Shown piece after piece: positions 16,281 through 24,060 of a DNA stretch of 36,382 nt (position 1 is the stretch's first letter; every line of letters begins with the position of its first letter). Source of the stretch: CAYPXN01 sp964414715 (GTDB lineage Bacteria; UBA10199; JADFYH01). The stretch spans positions 1 through 36,382 of the forward strand of contig CAYPXN010000084.1 of the NCBI GenBank assembly GCA_964414715.1. The letters are read 5' to 3'. The position numbers were made by a program, and so were the translations under genes. A model generated the notes under the pieces. It saw only the letters and a program-made list of their open reading frames with translations. It was not told where the DNA came from and did no database searches.

Positions 16281-17159
16281 ATGAATAAAACCATACTAGA
16301 CCACATTGGCAATACCCCTCTTTACCAAGTTCGAATGTTCGAGAAAGAATTTCCGAAGGTGAAGATCTTTGCAAAGTTGGAGTTCAATAATCCGGGTGGG
16401 TCGGTGAAAGACCGTCCTGCAGCTCGAATGGTGAGGGAAGGAATTGCTCGAGGGGATTTGGTAAAAGGTAAAACCATTATGGATCCCACGAGTGGAAATA
16501 CGGGAATTGCTTTAGCTATGATTGGTGCCACTCTGGGTTACCCCGTCGAACTTGTAGTGCCAGGCAATGTGAGCCCGCGTCGTAAAGCCGTTGCTCAAAG
16601 TTATGGAGCGAAACTGACTTATTCTTCGGAGATGGAAGGTTCGGATGGTGCTATTCGTTTGGCCATGAAACTGAAGGAAGAAAATCCCGAAAAATATTTT
16701 TGCCCGAATCAGTATAATAATCCACTCAACCCTCAGGCACATTACGATACAACAGGTGTGGAAATCTGGAATCAAACCGAAGGACAAGTAACACATTTTG
16801 TAACGGGCATTGGAACGAGTGGAACCTTGATGGGAACTTCCCGAAGATTGAAGGATTTAAATCCCAAGATCAAAGCTTATGCGGTGGAACCCGATAATGC
16901 TCTTCATGGTTTGGAAGGTTTGAAGCACATGCCTACTTCCATCGTTCCGGGAATTTATAAACCGGAAACGCTCGATGGACTTTTTCCCATTCCTACAGAA
17001 CCCGCTTGGGATATTTGCGAAAGGCTCGCTCGTGAAGAAGGACTTTTGGTAGGGCATTCTTCGGGTGCTAATTTGTTGGGTGCAGTGGAAATTGCAAAAC
17101 AGATTAAGGAAGGTGTGGTGGTAACAATATTTTGTGATTCAGGAGAGAGGTATCTGTAA
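16281..17159 (+). CDS. cysM: Cysteine-synthase-family PLP enzyme (CysM-like)
   Basis: The protein has 292 residues. Family members add sulfide, or sulfur from a protein thiocarboxylate, to an activated serine to give cysteine. The PLP lysine is K43 in GGSVKDRPA; TSGNTG (70-75) is the substrate loop; GIGTSGTLMG binds the PLP phosphate; GHSSGAN lies near the C-terminus. Lying directly before a JAMM peptidase and a ThiS-like carrier, it matches the mycobacterial mec-cysO-cysM set, in which CysM takes sulfur from the CysO thiocarboxylate. By sequence alone I cannot separate use of O-acetylserine, O-phosphoserine or a homoserine ester. The symbol follows the context. Confidence 0.88.
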   Translation: MNKTILDHIGNTPLYQVRMFEKEFPKVKIFAKLEFNNPGGSVKDRPAARMVREGIARGDLVKGKTIMDPTSGNTGIALAMIGATLGYPVELVVPGNVSPRRKAVAQSYGAKLTYSSEMEGSDGAIRLAMKLKEENPEKYFCPNQYNNPLNPQAHYDTTGVEIWNQTEGQVTHFVTGIGTSGTLMGTSRRLKDLNPKIKAYAVEPDNALHGLEGLKHMPTSIVPGIYKPETLDGLFPIPTEPAWDICERLAREEGLLVGHSSGANLLGAVEIAKQIKEGVVVTIFCDSGERYL

Positions 17160-17170
17160 TTATAATCGTG

Positions 17171-17259
17171 TGTCATTGCGAGTCCGCCGGAGGCGGACGT
17201 GGCAATCCCGTGAGTGTACTCGGGGGATCCTTCTCCGCCCCAGGCGGATCAGGATGACA
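17171..17259. repeat. REP-type dispersed repeat (TGTCATTGCGAG family)
   Basis: It starts TGTCATTGCGAG, contains hairpin GTCCGCC/GGCGGAC, then GGCAATCCCGTGAG, a second hairpin TCCGCC/GGCGGA, and ends AGGATGACA, complementary to its start. The same unit, in the opposite orientation, occurs at 35829-35917. It fills the gap before the JAMM peptidase gene. Confidence 0.85.
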
Positions 17260-17276
17260 GCAATAGGTGAGAATGT

Positions 17277-17741
17277 ATGGCAATAATATCCGAATACGTA
17301 TTAGAGCAAATTTGTTTGCATGCAGAGCGTGAATATCCTTTCGAAGCTTGTGGTTTGATTATCGGACCCAAGGGAAAAGAAAACGCGATTGGGGTTTTTC
17401 CCATTAAAAATATCCAAAACGAATTGCATGCCCAGGATCCTCAAAAATATACGCGAGACGCGAAAACCGCGTATTATATGGATCCTACACAGATGAAAAT
17501 TGTGGAGAAGGAAGCGGAGCATAAAGGGTTTGAAACGAAGGTGGTTTATCATTCCCATCCGGATCATGATGTTTATTTTTCAGAAGAAGATAAATTAATG
17601 GCCGCCCCCTGGGGTGAACCCAATCATCCCGGAGTGAGCTGGGTAGTGATTTCGGTAAAAGAAGGAAAAGCGATCGCCGCGAGTGAATTTAGTTGGGAAG
17701 AAGAGAAAAAAGATTACGTGGAAAGAAAATTGAAAATTTAA
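17277..17741 (+). CDS. JAMM/M67 metallopeptidase that matures the sulfur carrier (Mec/HcyD-like)
   Basis: The protein has 154 residues. The zinc site is complete: E23 in FEACGLIIG, then H92-S-H94-P, seven residues, S102, two residues, D105. This is the canonical HxHx7SxxD JAMM motif. In M. tuberculosis the related Mec cleaves cysteine from CysO after transfer; in Wolinella succinogenes HcyD removes an extra C-terminal residue from its carrier. The adjacent carrier here ends Gly-Gly-Leu, so this enzyme probably removes the leucine, and may also release the amino-acid product. AGGTGA lies 6 bases before the ATG. A palindrome separates it from the carrier gene. Confidence 0.9.
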   Translation: MAIISEYVLEQICLHAEREYPFEACGLIIGPKGKENAIGVFPIKNIQNELHAQDPQKYTRDAKTAYYMDPTQMKIVEKEAEHKGFETKVVYHSHPDHDVYFSEEDKLMAAPWGEPNHPGVSWVVISVKEGKAIAASEFSWEEEKKDYVERKLKI

Positions 17742-17748
17742 TTTGTAG

Positions 17749-17768
17749 GGGCGCAGCATGCTGCGCCC
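17749..17768. repeat. Perfect 20-base palindrome
   Basis: GGGCGCAGCA and its complement with no loop, flanked by TTGTAG and GTACGAA, between the peptidase and carrier genes. It is GC-rich and unlike its surroundings. Such TAGGGGCGCAGC units are a common intergenic repeat type. It is not followed by a T run, so it is not a terminator. Confidence 0.75.
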
Positions 17769-17790
17769 GTACGAATAGAAGGAGAACATT

Positions 17791-18069
17791 ATGGCAATCA
17801 AAGTAAGAATTCCGACCCCATTGCAAAAACTTACCCAGAACCAGGGAGAAGTGGAAGTGGCTGGTAGTAATGTGAAGGAAGCCTTGGCGGATTTGAACAA
17901 GAAATATGCCGGCATTCATGAAAGACTTTATGATGACAAAGGCGGTCTCCGCCGATTCATTAATTTTTATGTGAATGACGAGGATATTCGCTTTTTGCAA
18001 AGCGATGAAACCGCCTTGAAAGATGGTGATGAGCTTTCCATCGTACCTGCCATCGCGGGTGGACTGTAA
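17791..18069 (+). CDS. ThiS/MoaD-like sulfur carrier protein with a Gly-Gly-Leu tail (CysO/HcyS-like)
   Basis: The protein has 92 residues and the ubiquitin-like MoaD/ThiS pattern: a VRIPTPLQKLT opening strand, EVAGSNVKEALADLNKKY helix, INFYVNDEDIRFL, and DGDELSIVPAIAGG. Active carriers end in Gly-Gly, which is adenylated and converted to a thiocarboxylate. Here one extra leucine follows, so the protein is a precursor that must be trimmed, as for the Wolinella HcyS. The peptidase encoded just upstream is the obvious processing enzyme. Context makes it the sulfur donor to the two PLP enzymes rather than a thiamine or molybdopterin carrier. AAGGAG lies 8 bases before the ATG. Confidence 0.9.
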   Translation: MAIKVRIPTPLQKLTQNQGEVEVAGSNVKEALADLNKKYAGIHERLYDDKGGLRRFINFYVNDEDIRFLQSDETALKDGDELSIVPAIAGGL

Positions 18070-18077
18070 AGCTTTTT

Positions 18078-18100
18078 CCCCTCCTTATCTAAGGAGAGGG
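18078..18100. repeat. Single palindrome that looks like a collapsed composite repeat
   Basis: Left arm CCCCTCCTTA is that of the left hairpin in the 16184 copy, while the right arm TAAGGAGAGGG is that of its right hairpin. A deletion by pairing between the two terminal palindromes would give exactly this. The right arm gives the only purine-rich site before the next gene, 12-20 bases from its ATG. Confidence 0.7.
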
Positions 18101-18114
18101 AGAATAATTTTCTT

Positions 18115-19290
18115 ATGCAAAATATCGGCCTCTTAAAACTGGAACTGATTGCTTGCGGAATTAAGGCGGAAAAATCTTTGCCTGAACCGCTTTCTAATCC
18201 CTTTGGTTTGGTGCATCTTGTGCTTCCAGATAAGGTGGCCGTAAGTGTTCATCGTGTGGAAGATTCTGCGGAAACACCTTTCACCCTGAAAACAGCAAAG
18301 GGAAAATATTTTTTGGAAGACTCCCGAGAAGCTTTAAAAAAAATTCCGGTATCCTGGACTCCCCCCTTGAAGGCTTATCAAAAAGAAACTTCCTCGGGAA
18401 TTAAAGTGTCGGATATTCTGACGGTTCATGGAGGCTATATTGCCGTTCATCCCAAAGGACCTTGTCGCTTTGGTTTGGCGGGATTGTCTTGTCGTTATTG
18501 TGGTTCAAGTCGTGAACTTTCTCAGCATCCGCCTTTTTCCAAACGAGATTTGATTGAAGCCATTCAAATTGTTTTAAAGGAAAAGAAATGCGATTTTGTG
18601 AATCTTTCCTCCGGTCGTGTAGAAACAGAAGATGGCGGAGTGGACTGGCTTAAGCCCTGGGTGAATGAAATCCGGAAACATGTGAATATTTTAATTTCTC
18701 TCGATTTAGTTCCCCCAAAATCCAACGAATGGATTGACCAGACTTATGCGATGGGTGTTGATGCGCTCTACTATGATTTGGATTTTTTCAATCCCAAAGA
18801 AGCAAAATCGAGCGCGGATCTTGAAAAACAAAATCAAAGACATCTTGAGGCATTAGAGTATGCTGCGAAAATTTTTCCCAAAGGAGCGGTGTTGTCGCAT
18901 GTGGTGATTGGCCTGGAATCCGTCAAGGAAAGTGAAAAACGAGTGAAAGAGTTGCTGGATCGAAACGTAATGCCCGTTTTGGTTTATTTTCCTCCTTACC
19001 CAGAATCAGAATTAGGCAAAGAATGGAAGGTGGCACCCAAACAGGCGGCAACATTATATGCCCATCTTTTTGAAGGATTGATTCATTATAAAAATACCCC
19101 TCATTGGGTACAGCAAGCGGATGTAGTCTTAACCCCTCTTGAAGGGCGTTTCTTTTCTTCGAAGTCGGCATCCTATCATTTGGCCTTGAGAGATTTTTAT
19201 CAAACCACTTTTGGGAGAAGTTTGAGAATGAGTATGGTTGCTTTGCGTCGAAGATTGAGAGTTCAGCAAGCAAAAGGCCATTCGCATTAA
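18115..19290 (+). CDS. Radical SAM protein of unknown function
   Basis: The protein has 391 residues. Cysteines C117, C126 and C129 in GPCRFGLAGLSCRYCGSS form a Cx8CxxC site, wider than the classical CxxxCxxC but compatible with a [4Fe-4S]/SAM centre. The core that follows (VNLSSGRVETEDGG, NILISLDLVPP, DALYYDLDFFNP, AVLSHVVIGLES) fits the TIM-barrel strands of the superfamily. A 100-residue N-terminal domain precedes it. I cannot assign a reaction. It lies 45 bases after the carrier gene and 10 bases before the transporter, so it belongs to the sulfur operon and may act on a sulfur compound. A ribosome site is supplied, loosely, by the repeat upstream. Confidence 0.75.
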   Translation: MQNIGLLKLELIACGIKAEKSLPEPLSNPFGLVHLVLPDKVAVSVHRVEDSAETPFTLKTAKGKYFLEDSREALKKIPVSWTPPLKAYQKETSSGIKVSDILTVHGGYIAVHPKGPCRFGLAGLSCRYCGSSRELSQHPPFSKRDLIEAIQIVLKEKKCDFVNLSSGRVETEDGGVDWLKPWVNEIRKHVNILISLDLVPPKSNEWIDQTYAMGVDALYYDLDFFNPKEAKSSADLEKQNQRHLEALEYAAKIFPKGAVLSHVVIGLESVKESEKRVKELLDRNVMPVLVYFPPYPESELGKEWKVAPKQAATLYAHLFEGLIHYKNTPHWVQQADVVLTPLEGRFFSSKSASYHLALRDFYQTTFGRSLRMSMVALRRRLRVQQAKGHSH

Positions 19291-19300
19291 AGGAAGGACC

Positions 19301-20734
19301 ATGTCTGTTAAAATTGACACCCGACCTCTACCTCTTGTGATTTTATCTCGGTGGTGGCGTTTTCCTGTTTATGTGGTTCTGGGATATTTTTTGTATTGGG
19401 TAGCTCATCTGAATCCTCCCAGTGGTTTGAGTGTTGAAGGATTCCGGACTTTGGCTGTATTTATCACCTGTTTGATTTTGTGGGTCTTTCATCTTTTACC
19501 ACTTCCCATCACAGGACTTTTCGCCTTGGTGGCACCTGCCCTGATGGGCGTGATGCCGGCGAAAAAGGCCTTCACCTTTTTTGGTACCGAACCCGTCTTT
19601 TTTATTTTGGGTGTTTTTATTTTGGCGGCCGCACTTTTGAAATCCGGTCTTTCCACCCGCATGGCACTGAAAATTTTGAAAAGCGCGGGACATTCTCCTC
19701 GTCGTCTGATTTTGCAGATCATGATTGCCTCGGCTTTGCTTTCTTTCATTATGAGTGAGCATGCTGTGGCTGCCATGATGTTTCCCTTGGTCCTCGTGAT
19801 TGTCAAAGCCCTGGATTACACCCCGGAAGGGGGATCTTATGGAAAGCTTCTGTTTCTGGCCATGGCTTGGGGTTGCGTGGTGGGTGGGATTGCAACTTTG
19901 CTGGGGGGAGGGCGTGTTCCTTTGGCCATCGGTATTTTGCAAGACGCGGGTTATCCACCCATTACCTTCATTGAATGGTCTTTGGCGGTTTTTCCTGTGG
20001 TGATCATTTTATTTGTTGAAGTATATTTTCTGCTTACCCGTTATTATTCCATCGATGTGGATACTGTTGAAAAAGCCGATGAGGTGATTACAAACAAAGT
20101 TCGTGAAATGGGTTTGATGTCTCTGGAAGAAAGATTTCTTCTGGTGCTTACCACTGCTGCGATATTTTCATGGATGGTTTTCGGAAACAAGATCGGCATG
20201 GCCTCGATTTCAATTCTTGTGGTGGTTTTACTTTTCATGTTTCGCGTGGTGAGTTGGAAAGATCTTCAAGATAACGTCGATTGGGGAATTATTCTCATGT
20301 ACGGAGGTGCCATTGGAATTAGTTCGATTTTGAATTCCACAGGCGCAGGTCAATGGTTGGCAGACACTTATCTGGTTCCTCATCTTCATTCGCCCTGGAT
20401 GTTGATAGCTCTTTTATCTTTGGTCACAATCCTTTTGACAGAAGCCATGAGTAACTCCGCAGTGGTTGCGATTTTGGTACCTTTGGGAATCACGATGGCT
20501 CCTGCCATGGGTTTGGATCCGAAGGTGGTAGTTTATGCTGTTGCCTCGGCTTCAGGTCTTGCTTATGCCCTTCCCATGAGCACTCCTTCAGTCGCTATCG
20601 CCTATTCTTCCGGCTTTTTGAAGTTTAAGGATGTGATGGCTCCTGCAATTATTTTAACGGTGACTTCCTGGTTCATTTTACTTCTTACCGCCAGATTTTG
20701 GTGGCCCGTTTTGGGAGTTAAAATCGGCTCCTAG
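19301..20734 (+). CDS. SLC13/DASS family anion transporter, probable sulfate permease
   Basis: The protein has 477 residues with about 11-12 membrane helices. The family is sodium-coupled, carrying dicarboxylates or sulfate. Two repeats are visible: SEHAVAAMMFPLV in the first half, where family members usually have SNTA, and MSNSAVVAILVPLG in the second, followed by PMSTPSVAIAYSSG near the end. The substrate is not readable from the motifs. Position between the sulfur-carrier genes and ATP sulfurylase makes sulfate the best guess. AAGGAAGG lies a few bases before the ATG. It starts 10 bases after the radical SAM gene. Confidence 0.85.
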   Translation: MSVKIDTRPLPLVILSRWWRFPVYVVLGYFLYWVAHLNPPSGLSVEGFRTLAVFITCLILWVFHLLPLPITGLFALVAPALMGVMPAKKAFTFFGTEPVFFILGVFILAAALLKSGLSTRMALKILKSAGHSPRRLILQIMIASALLSFIMSEHAVAAMMFPLVLVIVKALDYTPEGGSYGKLLFLAMAWGCVVGGIATLLGGGRVPLAIGILQDAGYPPITFIEWSLAVFPVVIILFVEVYFLLTRYYSIDVDTVEKADEVITNKVREMGLMSLEERFLLVLTTAAIFSWMVFGNKIGMASISILVVVLLFMFRVVSWKDLQDNVDWGIILMYGGAIGISSILNSTGAGQWLADTYLVPHLHSPWMLIALLSLVTILLTEAMSNSAVVAILVPLGITMAPAMGLDPKVVVYAVASASGLAYALPMSTPSVAIAYSSGFLKFKDVMAPAIILTVTSWFILLLTARFWWPVLGVKIGS

Positions 20735-20807
20735 ATTTTCTCTTGAAAGCCCTTTGAAAGCGTGCTTTAGGGCCTATGAACATTTTTACATTATATAAGG
20801 AGTTCTC

Positions 20808-21962
20808 ATGTCTTCTATTCCCGCCCATGGTGGCAAATTAATTAATCGAATCGTGAGTGCTGCAGATCGTGAAAAGCTTTTATCTAAGGCTGCATCGCTT
20901 CCAAAAATTACCTTAAATTCCCGTGAAATGAGCGACCTGGACATGATCGCTTGCGGAGCCTTGTCTCCTCTTGAAGGTTTCATGAGTCAAAAAGATTATG
21001 AGTCAGTTGTTGAAAAGATGAGACTTGCAAACGGTTTGCCTTGGACCATTCCCGTCAACCTCGCTGTGAAAAAAGAAAATGAAGGGCAATACAAAGTGGG
21101 TTCAGAAGTGGCTTTGCTCGATCCTCAGGGAATTGTACTCGCAATTTTGCATGTCGAAGAAAAATATTCTCCCAACAAAAAGAATGAAGCCCTGAAAGTT
21201 TATAAAACCGAAGAAGAAGCACATCCGGGTGTGGCAGCAGTTTACGCCCAAGGGGATGTTTATCTTGCCGGAAAAGTGGATGTGTTGAACCGTGTAAAAT
21301 ATGAAAACTTTTTGGAACAAAGAAAAGATCCTGCAGATTTGAGAAAGCTCTTCGAAGAAAAAAAATGGAAGCGCATTGTGGCTTTTCAAACTCGTAATCC
21401 CATTCATCGTGCGCATGAATATCTCACCAAATGCGGTTTGGAGATTTGCGATGGGCTTCTCATTCATCCTTTGGTCGGAGACACGAAAGGGGACGATATT
21501 CCCGCAGACGTTCGCATGAAATGCTACCAAGTGTTGCTGGCGGATTATTATCCCAAAGATCGTACCGTGCTTGCGGTGAATCCTGCAGCCATGCGTTATG
21601 CGGGTCCTCGTGAAGCGATTTTTCATGCCTTGATCCGTAAAAATTATGGTTGCACTCACTTTATCGTCGGTCGCGATCATGCGGGAGTTGGAAATTATTA
21701 TGGTACCTTCGATGCCCATTTGATTTTTGATAATTTTACTGCAGAAGAAGTTGGAATCACTCCCTTGTTCTTTGACCACAGCTTCTACTGCAAGAAGTGT
21801 GGTTCAATGGCTTCGAACAAGACTTGTCCTCATACACCCGAAGATCGTGTGGCCCTTTCAGGTACGAAAGTGCGTGAATTACTCCAAGCAGGCCAACTTC
21901 CTCCTCCGGAGTTCAGTCGCCCTGAAGTGGCAAAGATTCTGATTGAATCGATGAAGAAGTAA
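20808..21962 (+). CDS. sat: ATP sulfurylase (sulfate adenylyltransferase)
   Basis: The protein has 384 residues, the size of the single-chain Sat/MET3 type without a kinase domain. It makes APS and pyrophosphate from sulfate and ATP. Active-site motifs are intact: QTRNPIHRAHE (194-204), VGRDHAG (287-293) and the PAAMRYAGPREA loop. A zinc site (C328, C331, C340, H342) is typical of the bacterial/archaeal subgroup. APS passes to the kinase and reductase encoded on the opposite strand. AAGGAG lies 6 bases before the ATG. The 73-base gap holds a small stem-loop (GCCCT/AGGGC at about 20751-20774) and could hold a promoter; last gene of the sulfur operon. Confidence 0.95.
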   Translation: MSSIPAHGGKLINRIVSAADREKLLSKAASLPKITLNSREMSDLDMIACGALSPLEGFMSQKDYESVVEKMRLANGLPWTIPVNLAVKKENEGQYKVGSEVALLDPQGIVLAILHVEEKYSPNKKNEALKVYKTEEEAHPGVAAVYAQGDVYLAGKVDVLNRVKYENFLEQRKDPADLRKLFEEKKWKRIVAFQTRNPIHRAHEYLTKCGLEICDGLLIHPLVGDTKGDDIPADVRMKCYQVLLADYYPKDRTVLAVNPAAMRYAGPREAIFHALIRKNYGCTHFIVGRDHAGVGNYYGTFDAHLIFDNFTAEEVGITPLFFDHSFYCKKCGSMASNKTCPHTPEDRVALSGTKVRELLQAGQLPPPEFSRPEVAKILIESMKK

Positions 21963-22012
21963 TTTTGAGTTTTGTATTATAAGTTCACATTTAATTTAAA
22001 GTGAGGCTCCAT

Positions 22013-23833
22013 ATGAAAAAGTTATCTCTAATTTTAAGCTTTATAGCGCTTACCCTGTTTTCTGCTCGTGAAGCAAAAGCCTTGAGTACTTCGCCATCGA
22101 GTATTAATTTCCCAAATACATTAGTGGGATCGACTTCTGCTCCCCAAGAAGTTTTGCTTCTCAGAGGTGCAACTATTGCTGCATCCGTAAGCAGCGTGAG
22201 CATTAGCGGTTCCAGTGATTTCTCAATTCCTGCAGGCGGAGATCAATGTTCAGGTAAAACGCTTCTGTTTCTGAGTCTTCTGGATCAATGCTCTGTCACC
22301 GTTGTATTTTCGCCCACTTCTTCAGGTTACCAAAGCGCAACTCTTCATTTAAATACGGATGCAGGCAATCGAAGCGTTTCTTTGGATGGAACCGGTACAA
22401 ATCCTGATATTTCATTTAGTTCCATCAGTTTTAACGATACCAATGTTGGCTCAGCAGATACTCAGACGCTCACGGTAACCAACAATGGTTCTGCAGATTT
22501 CGATGTTTCAAGTGTTACGATTTCAGGCAGCAACTCTAATCAGTTTTCAATTTCTTCGGATAACTGTACAGGCAACCTTGTGGCAGCGGGTGGTGGAACT
22601 TGTGACTTGAGTATTCAGTTTGCTCCGAGCGATGGTGGAAGTTTTAATGCCCAGCTCAATGTTTTGAGCGCAAGTCTTCCGAGTGCTTCACTTGCTTTGA
22701 GCGCAGAGGGTTTAAATCCAGAAGTTGAAATTTCGGTTCCTGTTTTTAATACAACCGATGTGGGTAGCAGTGATACCCAAACTTTTGTAGTGACCAACAA
22801 TGGAAGTGGTGATTTGGATTTGACGGCTATTTTGATTTCCGGAGCCAATGCAGGTCAATTTTCAATTAACCAGGATAATTGTAGCGGAACTGTAGTCGCT
22901 GCTTTCGGAGGCACTTGTAATGTGGATGTTACTTTCCGTCCTGCACTTGATGGAAGCTTGAATGCTGTTTTTAATGTGATTAGCACCAATAGTGCTGGAA
23001 ATGCGGCTTCTTTCTCTGCCGATGCAACGCTCTCAAGCATCGCTTTTTCTCCTGTTACTTTCAGCAACACTGAAGTGGGTCAGAGCGATGTCCAAAACAT
23101 CACTCTTACAAACAATGGAAACTCCAGTATTTCAGTGTTAGGTTTGAGCTTGTCGGGTGTGAATCCTTCTCAATTCCAAATTTCACAAGACAATTGTAGC
23201 GGACAAATCCTCGCTGGATCGGGAGCTGGAACTTGTAGCGTAGCGATTTCTTTTAACCCTCAGGCTGTGGGGATTTTTCTGGCAAACCTGAATTTGTTGA
23301 GTTCGGCCGGCGTATCTTCTACCAGTTTTAATGCAACCGGTATTACGGCAGCAACTCCCTTGTTGAGTTTGAGTGCGAGTAGTTTGAGTTACAATACCAC
23401 AGCTTTAAATACAGCATCCGCCCCTCAAACACTTACTTTGGGAAATAATGGCAATGCGAATCTGGTTTTGGGAAATCTTTTGCTCACAGGACCTAATGCT
23501 TCCAATTTTACAGTGACCAGTGATGATTGTTCTTCCACAGTTTTGGCAGCTTCAGCTACCTGTAATGTGGTGATTGTTTATACAGGCACTGCAACTTCTA
23601 CGCAAACAGCGGTCTTGGTAGTGGAAAGCAACGATAGCATTTCTGCTCATCGCGTAAGTTTGAGCGGTATTGTTGTATTGCCCACACCCTCCGTCACTCC
23701 TGTAACCCCTTCTAATGCAAGTGGGGGAGGTTGTTCTTTAGCGCTTGTGAATGGAACTTTCTCATTCTCGACTTTACTCAGTTTTATGATGGTTTTATCG
23801 GGGATGATGATTTTCCGAAGAATCAAAAATTAG
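22013..23833 (+). CDS. Secreted protein with five ASH-type (choice-of-anchor D) repeats and a GGGC C-terminal sorting-like tail
   Basis: The protein has 606 residues from an ATG with GTGAGG 6 bases upstream; a GTG four codons earlier is less likely. A signal peptide (MKKLSLILSFIALTLFSAREAKA) is clear. Five Ig-like repeats of about 110 residues follow, each opening like SISFNDTNVGSADTQTLTVT and containing TNNGS, FSISSDNCTG and a GTC-type cysteine; paired cysteines suggest disulfides. They match the ASH/SPD-2/Hydin group. After a Pro/Thr linker the C-terminus has SGGGCSL, a hydrophobic helix and the basic end FRRIKN. This Cys-plus-helix-plus-basic layout resembles MYXO-CTERM/JDVT-CTERM-type sorting signals, so surface attachment is likely. 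A strong terminator follows. Confidence 0.85.
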   Translation: MKKLSLILSFIALTLFSAREAKALSTSPSSINFPNTLVGSTSAPQEVLLLRGATIAASVSSVSISGSSDFSIPAGGDQCSGKTLLFLSLLDQCSVTVVFSPTSSGYQSATLHLNTDAGNRSVSLDGTGTNPDISFSSISFNDTNVGSADTQTLTVTNNGSADFDVSSVTISGSNSNQFSISSDNCTGNLVAAGGGTCDLSIQFAPSDGGSFNAQLNVLSASLPSASLALSAEGLNPEVEISVPVFNTTDVGSSDTQTFVVTNNGSGDLDLTAILISGANAGQFSINQDNCSGTVVAAFGGTCNVDVTFRPALDGSLNAVFNVISTNSAGNAASFSADATLSSIAFSPVTFSNTEVGQSDVQNITLTNNGNSSISVLGLSLSGVNPSQFQISQDNCSGQILAGSGAGTCSVAISFNPQAVGIFLANLNLLSSAGVSSTSFNATGITAATPLLSLSASSLSYNTTALNTASAPQTLTLGNNGNANLVLGNLLLTGPNASNFTVTSDDCSSTVLAASATCNVVIVYTGTATSTQTAVLVVESNDSISAHRVSLSGIVVLPTPSVTPVTPSNASGGGCSLALVNGTFSFSTLLSFMMVLSGMMIFRRIKN

Positions 23834-23852
23834 TCAGTGAGATTTCTTGAAT

Positions 23853-23890
23853 AAAAAAAAGGGATCTGCCTTAGGCGGATCCCTTTTTTT
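23853..23890 (+). terminator. Intrinsic terminator after the ASH-repeat gene
   Basis: Stem GGGATCTGCC/GGCGGATCCC (one G-T pair) with a TTA loop, eight A before and seven T after. It can work in both directions. Confidence 0.92.
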
Positions 23891-23900
23891 ATAGCATTTC

Positions 23901-23936
23901 AACTTTTAATGAGTACGATAGTGCTTATTAAAAGTT
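23901..23936. repeat. Inverted repeat, 13-base arms
   Basis: AACTTTTAATGAG pairs with CTTATTAAAAGTT (one G-T pair) around a 10-base loop, 10 bases after the terminator. No T run follows. Confidence 0.7.
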
Positions 23937-23946
23937 AGAAATACTT

Positions 23947-23978
23947 ACCCCATAAAGAGCGGCCCCTCTTTATGGGGT
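23947..23978. repeat. Perfect inverted repeat, 13-base arms
   Basis: ACCCCATAAAGAG and its exact complement around the loop CGGCCC. It is the third stem-loop in 130 bases of an otherwise empty gap. The 80 bases left before the next gene hold AT-rich sequence and no clear promoter. Confidence 0.85.
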
Positions 23979-24060
23979 GCTTGATAATTTCCAAGTGTAT
24001 GCATTGAAAGTTAATCAACCCTATTTTGTGATACGGGGCTTTCGTTTATAATCAGTTTCT

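Noticed and set aside
16885..16900. CCCGATAATG, similar to the -10 element
   Set aside because: Within the cysM coding region, with no ACAAC box at the right distance.
15822..18100. Repeated palindromes as a CRISPR array
   Set aside because: Copies are separated by genes, differ in sequence, and have no regular spacers or cas genes.
21102..21779. 225-codon open frame on the minus strand
   Set aside because: Antisense to sat, which has all active-site motifs.
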